A stretch of 64,000 nt of DNA from Osedax fenrisi (lineage: Eukaryota > Annelida > Polychaeta > Sabellida > Siboglinidae), in NCBI GenBank assembly GCA_964019155.1, contig OZ025240.1:18871021-18935020 (forward strand), given 5' to 3'. Each line of letters begins with the position of its first letter. The stretch's first letter is position 1. This document shows positions 33,790 to 47,155 of the stretch, piece by piece. The notes beneath the pieces were generated by a model. That model was not told where the DNA came from and did no database searches. It saw only the letters and a program-made list of their open reading frames with translations. The position numbers and the translations under genes are program-made.

Positions 33790-36700
33790 TCAGTCATATT
33801 TAATATAAGAAGTTTTAATAAAAATAGTAATAACTTTTTAATATTACTTGATACTTTATATAATAAACCAGATATAATAATTCTTACTGAAACTTGGTTA
33901 ATAAATACTGATGACCCGTCAATATATTTTAATAATTATAATATATTTTTAAATAATCGTACACTAAAAATTAAAAAAAGAGGTGGGGGTGCTATACTTG
34001 CAAATAAATCGTTAGATGTATGTGTAATAGACGAATTAACTATTTATATTATAGATGATATTGAAATATTATAAATACAAATAAAAAATACAACTAAACA
34101 TATACAAATAATTTCAGCAATTTATAGATCTCCTAATAGTAATATTGATTTTTTTAATGATTTATTTTATAATATATATTCCAAATGTTTAAATAATGAA
34201 ATATATGTATGTGGTGATTTTAATATAGATTTATCAAAATGTTCATTAATTTCTAATAATTTTAAATATATACTAACACAATTAAGACTAACAGCTAATA
34301 TAACAATACCGACTCATTATTCCAACTCAACTATTTATAATATACTTTCTAATAATGATCATATAACAAATAATGGAACCATTGATACTGATATAACAGA
34401 TCATTGTATTTTATTTTTTATATTTACATCATTTTCTCGGGTTAAAAAATGTGATAATAAAGTGATGTATATTAGAAATGTTAATCAACAAAATATTGAA
34501 TATTTAAAAAATGATTTTATAAATATAAACTGGCAAATAGTATTATCGGAAATGACAGATCCTTCTATATGTTATAATAATTTTATTAATATTTTAAATG
34601 ATATAGTGAACAAAAATTGTCCTTTAATTAAAAAAAAAGCCAACAAAAATAAATACCCCGTATAATCCTTGGCTAACTAATAAATTAAAGAATGCAATAA
34701 AAAAGAAAAATAAATTATTCAGTTTATATAAATCTACTAATTGCATGTCTATACTAAATAGATATAAAAAATTAAAGAATAAAATCAAGAAAAATATAAA
34801 ACACGATAAAAATAATTACTATAAGCAACTTTTTTCACATAATAAACAAGAAGACAATTGGAAAATAATTAATAAATTAATAAAATTAAAATAAAATGAG
34901 TATCCATTTATATTTATTTATAAGGATATTGAAATAGATCAATGCAATTGTTATAATAAGTATTTTGCAACAATAGGAAAAACCATAAATAATTCTATTG
35001 AAATTTCATCAGAAAAAAATAGTTTTAAACAATTTTTAACAAATTATTCTAAAAGTTTTTATTTGTTACCAATAACAAATAATTAAATTATTAATGTAGC
35101 AGATAGTATGAAGTCAAAAAACTAAAAAGATATAAATAATTATAATATGTATTTAATAAAAGAAATTATATATGAAATATTGACTCCACTTAATCATTTA
35201 TTTAATTTATGCATTGATAAATCAATATATCCGGATAATATGAAAGATGCAATAATTAAACCAATATATAAAAATAATAATATCCAATTAATAACTAATT
35301 ATAGACCTATTTCTTTATTACCACAAATAAGTAAAATATTCGAAAAAATCATATATAATAGACTATCAAATTTTATACATAAAAATAATATAATTAATAA
35401 TAATCAATATGGCTTCATACCAAACTCCAATACAACTTTATCATTAATAAATATACAACATTTTATTTTTAAAAATACTAATAATAATAAAAAAGTAGCA
35501 ACAATATTTTTAGATCTTAAAAAAGCTTTGATGTCGTAGATCATAATATATTAATTGATAAATTAGAATCGTATGGATTCAGAGGTAAAATGAAAACATT
35601 TTTAAAAAGTTATTTATATAAAAGATATATTGTTACAAGAATACATGATTTGTTATCATCGACGTATAGAATATGGAGTACCCCAATGATCAGTTCTTGG
35701 GCCTCTTTTTTATATTATTTATTAATGATATGCCAACTATTTTGAAAGATGCAGTCAATATTAATCTAAACTTATATGCAGATGATACATCACTTACAAT
35801 ATATGCAGACAACAATGAATTATTAACTAAATACCTACAATTGTATATCGATAAATAGGTATATTGGTTCAATATCAATAAACTAAAACTGAATATTGAA
35901 AAAACAAAAATGTTACCTTTTATGAATGCTAGAATATTAAAATACATATATATTGGAAATTCTAAAATTGAAATTGTAGGTAGCTACAAATTTCTAGGAT
36001 TAATTTTAGACCAACATTTAACTTTTAAAAAACATATAGAATATCTAGCTAAAAAATTATCATCAATAATATATTTAATGAAAAAAGTTTCGTTTTTAAG
36101 TACTGAAAATATGATTTTATTATATAACTCTTTTTTTTTATCTAATATTTCTTATGGCATAGAAATATGGGGAAATACCTATAAATCAAATATAAATATT
36201 ATGATGTTATTGCAAAAAAAAATTATCAGAATTATTAACAAAAAAATCTTAAATTTAAATCTATTACCTTTAATCAGATTATCAAATATATCTGAATTAT
36301 TTATTAGTAATAATATTCTAAAATTAAATGATCTGGTGATGTTTAGAAATATTATATTAATTTATAAATTGCTAAATAAAAATTACAAAATTGATTTTAA
36401 TGAATATTTTACATTAAATAAACGTAATGATAGATTCATTTTACCATTAATGAAAACTACAAAATACCAAAATACAATATTCTTCAAAGGTATAAAGTAT
36501 TATAATGATATAATATTTGGTAATATTCTTAAAAAAAATAAAATAACAAATATAAATCAATTAAAAAAAGTTATGAAATTGTTTTTCGTTAACCAATATA
36601 AAATATAACACTTATGTGTGATGTTTAATAATATTAAAAATATATTAGTTCCTCTAATATTATATTGTAAATTAAACAAATATTTTATATTATAAAACTT

Positions 36701-37057
36701 TATTAAAAAATCAGTATTAAATAGGTATTTCTCCATATATATTTTACATTTTTACATATTTTACATTTTTATATATTTTACATCATATAACTAAACACAA
36801 AAAAAAAACAGTATTACAAATTAGAAGTATTAAAAACATAAAAAAACAGTATAAAGTTTAAAAAATTTTAAAATTACTATTTATCAAAACTATTTTATAT
36901 TTATTTTTCAAATTTTACGTTTTATATATTTAACTTTACATAACTAATAAAAAAAAAAAAAAACTAAACAGTATTCAAAATTAAAAGTATTAAAATAATA
37001 AAAAACAGTATTAGAATTAAAACAATTATAAACAGTATTAATAACCTATAGTAACCT

Positions 37058-37103
<46 letters not shown>

Positions 37104-37445
37104 ATATTATTAAAATTGACATAAAATATGTGATACAAATATTTAGATTCTTTATAAATATTATATTACAATTATGAAAAATGTATTAATTATATTTTAT
37201 ACTTTGTTTTGGATGCTAACATGGGAATCAAATATTTGTTTTAGTTTTGTTTTATTCTTTCTTTTATATTTGTGTTTATTGTTTATTTTAATATCTATTT
37301 TTATGTAATTTTATTGTATTTATCCGAATGAAAATGATGAAATATGACATTACACTACTGTTAGGAGATATCGAATTAAAAAAGCTCATCGCTTTCACTG
37401 ATTCTCCTTAGACATTGTCTATAAACTGAATTCATTCATTCATTC
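33790..37445 (+). pseudogene. AT-rich CR1/L2/jockey-type LINE
   Basis: Endonuclease at 33790-34660: FNIRSFNKNSNN, ILTETWLI, IYVCGDFNIDL and TDHCIL are all visible, with a stop near 34072. RT at 35147-35860: IIKPIYKNNN, NYRPISLLPQISKIFEKI, NNNQYGFIPNSNT, FLDLKKAL then a frameshift, and YADDTSLTIYADN with the catalytic DD. The C-terminal region 35910-36608 runs 232 codons with YKFLGLILDQHLTFKKHI and EIWGNTYKS, ending at TAA. The 3'UTR reaches about 37425 and the element ends in an ATTC repeat tail (37430-37445). Only a few stops or frameshifts separate the domains, so it is fairly young but inactive. Confidence 0.85.
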
Positions 37446-37549
37446 ATATACAAAATATTTATAAATACGAACACTTTAAAAGATCTATAAAGAAGAAAAG
37501 ATGATAATGTGAATAAAATAACAAACAATTCAGATAAGATGTAAGTGAT
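37446..37549. other. Short AT-rich junction between two LINEs
   Basis: Nothing recognisable between the ATTC tail of the plus-strand LINE and the minus-strand LINE fragment. Confidence 0.4.
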
Positions 37550-38510
37550 TAGATATAATTATTTAAAAGCATTTTTTTAATATGCATTGTAAAAGTATTC
37601 AAATACGTTAAAGAAGATATAGTTGTATTTAAAGAATTCCATAAACATGCGCATTTGTAACGAATACAAAATTCTCATGATCAAATCTTATTTTTGGTAT
37701 TAATAATGTTCTATTTAACCGAAAAGTATATAAGGAGCAATTATGGGTATTTAAATTGAACTATGCAAATAATGCTTGTTATATATTATAAACATATATT
37801 TATAAATATATATATTTATTATATCTTTAAATTTAAGAATGTTATGTCTTAAAAAAATGTAATCAATATTCGTTTTGTTATCAAGTTTATAGATTGCTCT
37901 CATACATTTATTTTGTAAAATTTGAATGCATTTTATATTACTATGGTAAGTATTTCCCCATAGAATAGAATAATAATTAATAAGACTATGAAAAAAAGAC
38001 AAATATAGCATAAGTAATTACTTATAATACTTTAAAGTATTAATATTAAATTTAAATTTATATCTATGTAGTAAACTAAGACCATAGTAAAGTTTATTTT
38101 TAATATTATTTATTTTCATTTTTATTACGATTTTCGTCAATTAAAATGACTACGAATTTAAAATTGGTTGATTGTATTATGACTATATTATTTATGTTGA
38201 TGTTCAATTTATGTTTAACTCTTGTGTGATGGAATACAATTAATTTTGTTTCATCAATATTAAGAACTAGATTATTACCGCAAAGTCAGTCACATATTAA
38301 AACTAGAGTAGAATTTATTTCATTTTCTAGATCATATAAATTATGAGACTTAAATGTTAAAGTGGTATCGTCAGCAAAAAGAGTAAAATTGCATTTATTC
38401 GTTATATTAGGTATATTTATAAATCATATATGTACATTACAAATAATACAGGTCCCAAAACTGAACCTTGTGTTACATCACATTTAATCGGAGTCATTTA
38501 AAAGTAATAA
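37550..38510 (-). pseudogene. CR1/jockey-like LINE fragment, minus strand
   Basis: Minus-strand reading gives VTQGSVLGPVLFVMYI then LLFADDTTLTF (catalytic DD) near 38490-38350, NLVLNIDETKLIVFHHT, then a frame at 38011-37751 with ILWGNTYHSNIKCIQILQNK, and near 37655-37560 the LWNSL ending. It is related to, but clearly different from, the plus-strand LINE at 33790-37445. Truncated and broken. Confidence 0.78.
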
Positions 38511-38662
38511 TAATTGACGTATATATGTATTATAAACTTACTTTTTTTAAATTATAATATACATTATTAGGTCATATTTATCAAACACAAAATTATATCA
38601 TTTTATATCTCGGAATTGTGTACACAATTATTACACCGATATCTAGTACTTATCGTATATCA

Positions 38663-38701
<39 letters not shown>

Positions 38702-38713
38702 CATAAATAGTTT

Positions 38714-38750
<37 letters not shown>
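38511..38750. other. AT-rich stretch with (AT)n arrays
   Basis: (AT)n at about 38669-38698 and 38717-38750. No gene. Confidence 0.5.
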
Positions 38751-38754
<4 letters not shown>

Positions 38755-41700
38755 CTTACTTGCTTAATTTCGAGGATGATCTTGAACGTCTAATCGAGCA
38801 TCAGTATGAGTCAACTCCCGCCAGATATCTCTATCGATCATGCTAGTTCAATCCTCTTCCTTATATAGGAGACCAGTGTCCTTTTTTAACACATCAACAT
38901 AGTTCAATCGTCGGCGACCTCTGTTAGCTTTGCCTTGTGTGGGTTCCCATAAAATGAGCGGGTGTGTTGATAGTTCCGGATGCCGTATACAGTGATCAGC
39001 CATTCTCATCCTTCTGGATTTTATTTTGAATGATACAAGAGATAGTTTACCATACACATTTTTATTTGTGGAGTGTTCTTGCCAATATATATTTAGGGCT
39101 TTACGAAGCATTCGCGTGTATGTGCAGTGATTTATGCTATTGAACAGTCAGTGTCCATGACTCATATCCATATGTTAGTACACTTTCTATGGTTGCTACA
39201 AAGAGTCTTTTTTTAAGTGGTAAGTTTATCTTAGTCTTCCATATAATGTGCATGCTATGTGGTGCCTTCCATGCTAGAGCATTTCTCACTTTAATGTCCT
39301 TTTCTGACGAATTGATCCAAGAACCAAGGTATATGAAGTCTTTTTCGACTTGTAATATTTGACCATCAGCTAATTTTAAGACTATTGATTCAGGTGTGTT
39401 AAAGGCCATTACTTTGGTCTTTCTAGTATTCAGAAGTAGTCCTACTTTTTTTGCAATGAGACTCTAGCCTTATACGTAACTCCCTGGCTTGACTTACGTG
39501 TTAGATAATAAGGCTATATCATCATATAAATCTGTTAAAACAGTTGGATGCAATCTTCTACTTCTGCAGTAAATCCTAATTCCTCTTCATGTTCGTTGAT
39601 TGCTTTTCTTATTGCATAATCTAGTACAATAATAAATAGATAAGGTGATAAAGTATCCCCTTGTATAACTCCTGCTACAATGTCAAAATATTCAGATACA
39701 CCATCTGGTGAGTATACTTTGGCTCTAGTATTAGCATAGCTCCCATTTATTGCATCGACAAGCTTATCATGTATTCCATATGATCTAAGTACTCTAGCCA
39801 TCATACCTTATTTATAGAATTAAATGCCTTCTTGAAGTCAATAAATGTAAAGATAGGTGGTAAATTATTATCATTAATTCCTTCCAGAATCCTTCTTAAT
39901 GCTAGTATCTGGCCGACTGCTGTTCTTTTCGGTCTGAATCCATTTTGATTGTGTCTAAGTAGAGGATCTTATAACGGACGTATTCGATTTAGTAGCATAC
40001 GATTGTATGTTTTGTCCATTATAGAAGCAGGCTAATCCCACGATAGTTGTCAGCTTTGGTTATATCTCCCGATTTAGGTACAGGTACTATGTTAGAAATG
40101 TTCCATAGGTCAGGCCCTTTTACTGTTTATATATGACTTGTTTATGATATCAAACACAATTTCATCAATTGGAATATATTTGAGTACTTCTGGCATTATA
40201 CCATCTTTCCCAACGCTTTTTCCACATTTTATTGATAGTTTCGCTCTCTTATATTCATCAAGTGTAAATATGTCATCTTTTATATATAAGTTTTCAAAAA
40301 CTGGAGGTATTTCTACGTTTTCATCTGTCACTTCAGGTAAGTTCCCGAGAAGTTTTCTGAAGTGTTCATACCATAGAACAACTCTATCCTCTGCATTATT
40401 ACCATTTAACTGTGATGACTGGGTGACTTTCCTGCCAGATATTTCATTGATCAAGTTCCAACTTTCTAGATATCTCATACCCAGATCAGCTTTCTCAAAT
40501 ACAATAACTCTATTTTACCAATTCTTCATCTTTAATTACTTTATAAATTTGGAACATCCCTATTTTCTTTTATTTGTATAGAGTTCGATTACTTTGACAT
40601 TTTTTTTTAACAAGTTCTTTATGTACGGAAGTTATGGCTTCCCGAGCATTAATAATTCGTGGATCTTGAGAATTCAATTTCATTTTTAGTTTCATGCATC
40701 CTACCGCTGTCACATTAATTGCTTCCACCAACCGTTCATACCTTTCAGATATTGTTTCTTCATCTAGTCCCTAGATATTAAACTTATTCCGTACTTCAAC
40801 TGAATACCTCTCTTGTAGTTTATCTTGGTCCTTTAGATCGCTCCAAACATACTTGGGTTTACGCTTCGCAATCTGCTTTGATGCTCTGAGACTTAGTGTC
40901 ACATTCACTACTACGATTCTGTGGTCTGATCCCAAAGATATGAAAGTGTATTATGCTTCGCAGTTTCTTATGCTTTTCCTCCATTTCTTTCTCACCAATA
41001 TATAGTCAAGTTGGTGTTTCGTCATGTGTGGTGACATCCAGGTCCATAACTTTCCTCTTTTTTTTTTAAATTGTGAGTTAGCTGCTAGTAGCTGGTATTC
41101 TTCCATAATTTTTATGAACCGACATCCATTATTATTTGTTGATGTATTGTAAGTGTATTGCACATATTCTGGTCCCATCCTTGCATTCATATCACTAAAT
41201 ATGATGAAGAAGTTGTGGGATGGTACTTGTTCAATAGTTGTTCGAAGTTGCTCATATAAAGTATTCTTGACTACTTCATCTTCATATTCACATGGTACAT
41301 ATGTAACGATAGTAGTTAATACCGGATTACTTTAAAAGTTAGCTACCATAATTCTATTCGTAACTCATTTTATATTTATTAGACTTTTACTTGCCTCTTT
41401 GGTAATGATGATACCACGCCACCATTAGCTGCTTGTACTTGATTTCTCCATGCTGATACGGTGTATAGATCGTATCCAGGGTCAACATCGTACCGGTTAA
41501 TTTCTTGTTCCCTATCTACTGAGTGTACTTTTTTATGTTCTTGTTTACTTCATATAGATATATTATACTTTAGCATATTCGATGTCATCTCTTCTGTTTT
41601 TTTGTAGTACCTTATCAACTTCTCTGATAGCCAGAGTTTGTACATTGAAAGTTGCTATTTTTATATTTTTTCTAAACTGTAATAATTTCGCCTTAGCATC

Positions 41701-42137
41701 TCAGCACGTCTCAATCTCACCCCTCCCGTAGGGTTTAAATGTGCGACGTCATGAAATCTTTGTGGATGTGCATTGTTTGCGTTAGCTGGTCTCCCGTGGA
41801 CTCCCGCTGCTGTAAGTATAGGATTTGTTGTTGTTGTTGTGTTCATACCTTTGCTATTCATTACTAATGGGTACAGTTGCACCCTAACGAGGGTCGCAAC
41901 TCTTCTCATAAGTTTTATGGTGAGTTTTCCTTCTCATTCATCCGAGATCATTTATGATCTTTTCACGTAACCCTGATCGGGTGGCTAACAGGTAATATGC
42001 CTTGCCAATGGGTACCCTGGATTTTTTCCAGCACTGCTTATTGGTTATTCGCAGCTAACCATTATATCTAATGGTAATTCCCCTATCCGCAACCTGGGGA
42101 GCCGGTGGATGGGAGTTTTCATCATCAGACACCACAA

Positions 42138-42138
<1 letters not shown>
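38751..42138 (-). mobile_element. RTE-like LINE, near full length
   Basis: 3.39 kb on the minus strand. The 5' leader and N-terminal frame (41909-41661) include the same CAACAACAACAAC block as copy A. The endonuclease starts at about 41665 (IATFNVQTL) and includes MNARMGPEYVQYTYN (41190-40951). A linker frame at 40478-40110 leads into RT (KCGKSVGKDGIMPEVLKYIP). RT continues at 39804-39535 with GVIQGDTLSPYLFIIVLDYA. The catalytic block near 39535-39510 reads LTDLYDDIALL, missing one residue of the usual F/YADD. The C-terminal frames 39409-39137 and 39111-38848 carry DFIYLGSWINSSEKD and MRMADHCIRHPELS...RGRRRLNYVD. A tail of AAGTAAGTAA ends near 38751. Many frame breaks; dead. Confidence 0.85.
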
Positions 42139-42176
<38 letters not shown>

Positions 42177-42235
42177 CATATATAGGTACATATCTAAATA
42201 CTTGTATTTAATCATACACCTTTTACAAATTATAG

Positions 42236-42911
42236 TACTGCCATGAAAGTAACATAACCGAAGGTGTATTAAGAATGACAGAACACGCGAACCCTCTACA
42301 AGGCGAGAATGAGGAACAACAATATGCATTCAATTGCACTAATAAATATACTGATATAACCTCTCTATATAATGAAGAACACACTGAGAAATCTAACACA
42401 TTTTATAATTCATATTTGCATGTAATACTACGTCATAATAATATTTTAAAATTAAATAAGAACAACTTCATCCTGTTCACAAATATGGAGATCATTGATT
42501 TATCATATAATAATCTCACAATTATAAACAAAGATTTATTTATGTATAATACGAAATTAACAGCTATAAAATTATCAAATAATAATATAAAGGATTTTCA
42601 TTTAAATTTAACTTATTTAAATATATTAAATATAATATCTATAAAGAATAACAGTATTAAAACCTTACAAGAATACATTTTTAGGTCATATTTAAGTAAA
42701 GCAAATAGATTTGATATAAGTTATAATAATATTTCATGTGATTGTTCCATGAGCTGGCTTCGAAAGTTAAATAAAGAATATCAACCTTCCCATATTGAAA
42801 TAGCAGATACGGATACATGTACACTCGATATTCATAACGATGTTAACGTTCTTTGTTTTATTTATGAAACCGAGTGTAATATAAAAATTAATGAAAAACA
42901 TTGCATTATAG
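42236..42911 (+). CDS. LRR exon of LRR-Ig gene, copy B
   Basis: Same 676-bp predicted exon as at 1532-2207, with AG acceptor at 42234-42235 and donor GTAAGT at 42912. The LRRs and the CDCSMSWLRKL cap are conserved. It differs from copy A by four amino-acid changes (Asp/Glu, Ile/Asn, Val/Ile, Val/Ala) and about three silent changes, which does not suggest strong protein-level constraint. The Ig exon downstream is split by E1 as in copy A, and the intron now holds a 4.7 kb retrotransposon in the antisense direction. Probably a pseudogene. Confidence 0.7.
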
Positions 42912-43542
42912 GTAAGTAACTTATATGTATATTATTAATATCACTATATATTATTAAAATACTATTAATTGTAACTTTTATAAATCATATAATAATTATA
43001 ACAATTTAATATTTAAAATATGTGTTATAAATTGCATAATATTTGTAATTATTTATATCATTTTATTATGTTATTTAATGATTTTAATTAGTTTACATTT
43101 TATGATTTACTACACATATTACCACTTAAATAAGATGGACTACAATACCCATCAATACTATAATAACATAATAAAATGTATCAAATATATATATATATAA
43201 AATGTATTATATTAAATGTATTCTTATATTTTGATATCATATTTTATATACATATTAAATAGTATTGTATTAAACGCATATAAAAATAATTTAAATTAAG
43301 TATTTATATTTAAATTCTATATATATAATTAATATATATGTACTTATTATATTTTCATAATATATATTATCTGGTTAATAATGCAAGAAAAATAATTATA
43401 ATTGATTATAATTGATTATAATTTATATATCCATAAGGAAAATGTTTACATTATTTTAACATATTATTTAATATAAATTTATATATATATATTTATAAAT
43501 TTATAGTTACTAAAGTAACTGGTAGGTAAATACTATATTTTA

Positions 43543-43573
<31 letters not shown>

Positions 43574-43574
<1 letters not shown>

Positions 43575-43768
43575 GTTATATGCGCTACGCTTGTTTTATA
43601 TATCTAATATAGATGTTTAAGTACTGACTGTATTTCTAGAAGTGACTTGTTGAATTTAGGATATGACTTTTATCAAATCATTCATGCATATCAACAATGG
43701 AAATAGGAATGCATATGATACGCTACAGTGCACACACTTGTATAATACTAATAATATACCTTACAACA
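43574..43768 (-). repeat. 3' LTR of gypsy element
   Basis: 195 bp, identical to the 5' LTR and to the solo LTR in copy A. Inverted termini TGTTrTA...TAyAACA. Confidence 0.93.
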
Positions 43769-43930
43769 TCCACCCACTACCTAAGAAAAATAGTGACCAC
43801 ACTATTTGTTTATAAAAAACATTATATATATATTTTTTTTTTTTTTTTAACAAAATTACTACCCATAATATATATGCCATTACCTAAAAGTATAACCTAC
43901 ACAACCCTAAACTATAACTAAAACTAAACC

Positions 43931-46346
43931 TTAATCCTTGGTTACTCTTAAATTGATCCTATTTTCCACCCTACATGTCTGGCCAAATTTAATTTTATAG
44001 GCAGAAGTACCTTTAACTCTACCTTCAACTTCCCATTTTTCCTCACCCCAAATATTTTCTAATTTCCGTCTACCTAATTTACGTTTTTTTATTCTAACTA
44101 TAGTCCCAGCCTCTAATTCGTCTTCTTTCTTTTTGTCATTTATTTTTTTTTCTAGTTATTTCTATTCTATGTTTTACTTTACTGCCGATTTCTCCCATTT
44201 TCTGCTTCGTCTCCCATAACCAATCACTGTCCGTGCCTCTCCCATACCTCTCTAATCTTAAATCAACTGGTAATTTTTCTTCACGTCCAAACATTAAAAA
44301 AAATGGAGAAAACCCTGTTGTCGCATGAGGCATAATATTATACGCATGAATCATTTTGGGTAAATGAATCGGCCATTTGGACTTTTCTTCCGTACACAAA
44401 ACTCTTAATAAATTAATAATAGATCTATTCATGCGTTCGCATTGTCCATTACCTTCTGGATGATAAGGACTAGTCCTACTTTGGTTAATATTAAATAACT
44501 TACATATTTCCCTAACTACTTCCGCTTGAAAATTACGTCCTTGGTCGGTATGTATTCTCTCCGGAGTCCCATAACAATAGATCCACTCATTCATTAATAT
44601 CTTAGCTACTGTAATTGCTAACTGATTTCTAGTAGGAATAGCTCTAGTAAACTTAGTATATGAATCGGTCATTACTAATATACTCTCTCTTCCATCTGAG
44701 GATTTATCAATATTAACGAAGTCTAGAAACACTAACTCCAATGGTCTAGTTGCACCTAAATATCCCATATCTATTTTAGGATTTCTACCCCCTCCCTTAG
44801 ATACTTGACATATTTCGCACTTATCTATATACTCCTTAATATCTCTATATCTACCTACCCAGGTATACTTTAGACTGATTCTCGCTACCGTTCTATCTAT
44901 ACCCTGGTGACCATTGGCATCGTGTACCCCTTGTAAGATCTCCCTAATTAACTCACGTGGAACTACCAATACCTTATCACCATTTTTCCTATTCTTATAT
45001 AGAACTCCTTCTTCTATTATGTAGTTATCATTATTTATTGACCCACTTTCTAAATGTTTTATTATCTCTTTTAACCTATGCTCCTCCATTTGAATCTCCC
45101 TTATCTTCCCTTCCTCTATGCCTGCTATTATACTAATATCATTGATCTCTAGATCATCCTCATATAATCTTTTGAAATCATCCCCTTCTACCTCATTATT
45201 CTCCTCACATCTCCTATATAACGCATCTGCTACTATATTTGTACTACCTGTTCTATATTTAAAACGTATTGGAAATGGCGCTAGTCTTGATACCCACCTC
45301 TGCTCTAAAGCTGTTAACTGTTTCTTATTTTCTATACACGCTACAGCGCTATTATCTGTAAATATTATACACTGTTTAGCCCCCATTAAGTAATGTTTAA
45401 ATTTATCAGTTACCGCCCATACTACGGCAAGAAACTCTAGTTTCTTAGCCGAGTAATTAGCTTGATTTTCTTCTCCTGCCTTTAATGATCTACTAGCATA
45501 TGCAATTACCTTCCTCTCCCCATCTATCACCTGGCTAAGAACAGCACCTAAACCAATATGTGATGCATCTGTCTCTAATATGAATGCTTCCTCGAATCTA
45601 GGTAATGCTAATATTGGTGCACTACTTAACTTATCTTTTATCTTCTGCATCGCTCTTTCACAGTCATCATCCCACTTAATATTTACCCGTCTACTCATTC
45701 TCTTACTTATACTACCTACCCCTGCCTCAGATTTCGTTAATTTTAATAATGGATGTACAATCTTAGTATATCCTTCTATAAACCTACGATAATATGATCC
45801 TACACCCAAGAATGACCTTAACTCCTTCAAGTTCTTTGGCCTTTTCCACTCTATTATCGTCTTAATCTTATCCGGTATCGTTCCTATCCCTTTATCTGAT
45901 ATCTTAAAGCCTAGAAAATGTATTTCATTTATAAATAATCTACATTTCCCTGTATTTAACTGAAATCCAGCTTCTTCCAACCTCATCATTACAACTTCAA
46001 TATGTCCTAAATGTTCCTTCCATGTCTTAGAATAAACTAATATATCATCTAAATAACATACTACAAATTTATACATCTCTGATCTAAATAAGTTTGATAT
46101 TACTCTCTGAAATGTAGCTGGAGCATTGGTTAACCCAAATGGCATTCTAGTAAACTCGTAGAGTCCCCACGGGGAACTGAATGCTGTTTTAAATTGATCC
46201 TCTTTTACTATTTTTATCTGGTGATATGCTGACTTTAAATCGAAAGACGAAAATACTTTAGCTCCCCCTAGTGCCTCTAATGAATCATCTATCCTAGGAA
46301 TTGGATATGCATCCTTAATAGTCTTATTATTCAGCTGCCTATAGTC
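43931..46346 (-). pseudogene. pol: Gypsy pol: RT, RNase H, integrase
   Basis: The main open frame is 46145-44136 (669 codons), with additional RT sequence in the same frame upstream to about 46380. RT: MPFGLTNAPATFQRV and the catalytic VCYLDDILVYS. RNase H: ILETDASHIGLGAVLS, KLEFLAVVWAV, FTDNSAVA and NIVADALYRR. Integrase: zinc-binding HDANGHQG...CEICQ (HHCC complete), core LVMTDSYTKF, IHTDQGRNFQ and GNGQCERMNRS. All catalytic acidic residues are present. Near 44145 a poly-A run shifts the frame, and a C-terminal tail continues in another frame to a stop at 43931-43933. Another A-run near 46380 separates it from the protease frame. Apart from these indels it looks recently active. Confidence 0.88.
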
Positions 46347-47014
46347 TACACATAATCTAATTTCTCCTGTACCCTTTTTACTACCACTAGTGGACTTGCA
46401 TATTCACTATTGGACTTAACTATTACCCCTCCCATCTCCCACTTAACAATCTGATTCTTCACTGCCTCTACCTGGGAAGGTATTATTCGTCTATAAGGTT
46501 GAGCGACCGGTATTTTGTCTATTGTTCTAATACTGTGTAATCCTACTTTAGCAGAAGCTAATCTATCATTATTTAAAAAAAATATGTTTCTATATTTATA
46601 AGTTAATTTTTCTATGCTCTCCTTAAAAATTCTATTTTTACACCCTATATAAACTTTTACTATCTCCTCATTATTAATACTAACACTACTTATTCCATTT
46701 GATACCCTACTTCTTATATGAATTCCCCTACTCACTCCAGTAATCGATATAACCCCATAAGTCTGTAAAATATTCATACCTATTATAAACAATCCCTTAA
46801 TATTAGTTACTATGAAACCTACCTTCTCACTCTTCTTACCCCATAATATAATATCCGTTATTACTTGTCCCCTATATTCTAATTTAGTGCCATTTGCTGT
46901 TTTTAAATCAACTTTTGGGTTTACAGGTATTACTTTCAAGTCTAATGACCTTACCATCCCCTCTGATATCACTGAAACCTGACTACCTGTATCTATTAAA
47001 CATTCAACTACCAT
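46346..47014 (-). pseudogene. pol: Gypsy protease and RT N-terminus
   Basis: Contains the aspartic protease signature CLIDTGSQVSVIS near the start and a GMNILQTYGVI flap/back region, then the beginning of RT with YRRIIPSQVEAVKNQIVKWE and SEYASPLVVVK. The frame ends at 46346 because of an apparent one-base loss in an A-run near 46380, within RT. Upstream the frame is open to beyond 47134 and overlaps the end of gag in the -1 phase, so it is probably made by frameshifting. Confidence 0.85.
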
Positions 47015-47099
47015 CCGATTTATTACTACCTTTTCCCTAGGACATCTTCCTATTAACCTATTATTATTACCTATTTCCCTTGTACCTCCCTTTATTTTC

Positions 47100-47155
47100 C
47101 AGGCATTCGCCCCTTTCCTAGTTGCCTGATCTACTGGAAAGGTTGGCGGTTTAAA
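47100..47155 (-). promoter_or_regulatory. Programmed -1 frameshift signal at gag/pol junction
   Basis: Slippery heptamer TTTAAAC (47155-47149), in gag phase T TTA AAC. After a 6-nt spacer comes a 7-bp stem CCTTTCC (47142-47136) with GGAAAGG (47118-47112). The loop contains CAGGCA (47128-47123), complementary to TGCCTG (47105-47100), giving an H-type pseudoknot. The gag stop TAG (47133-47131) lies in the first loop, and the protease frame is exactly -1 relative to gag. The motif and geometry match known -1 frameshift sites; activity is inferred. Confidence 0.75.

Noticed and set aside
43574..43769. 196-bp target site duplication flanking the gypsy element
   Set aside because: Far too long for an integrase duplication; the repeat has TG...CA ends and abuts a polypurine tract, so it is the LTR itself.
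45118..45792. Plus-strand frames across the gypsy pol and gag (also 47486-47740)
   Set aside because: Opposite-strand shadows of the long RT/RNase H/integrase and gag frames.
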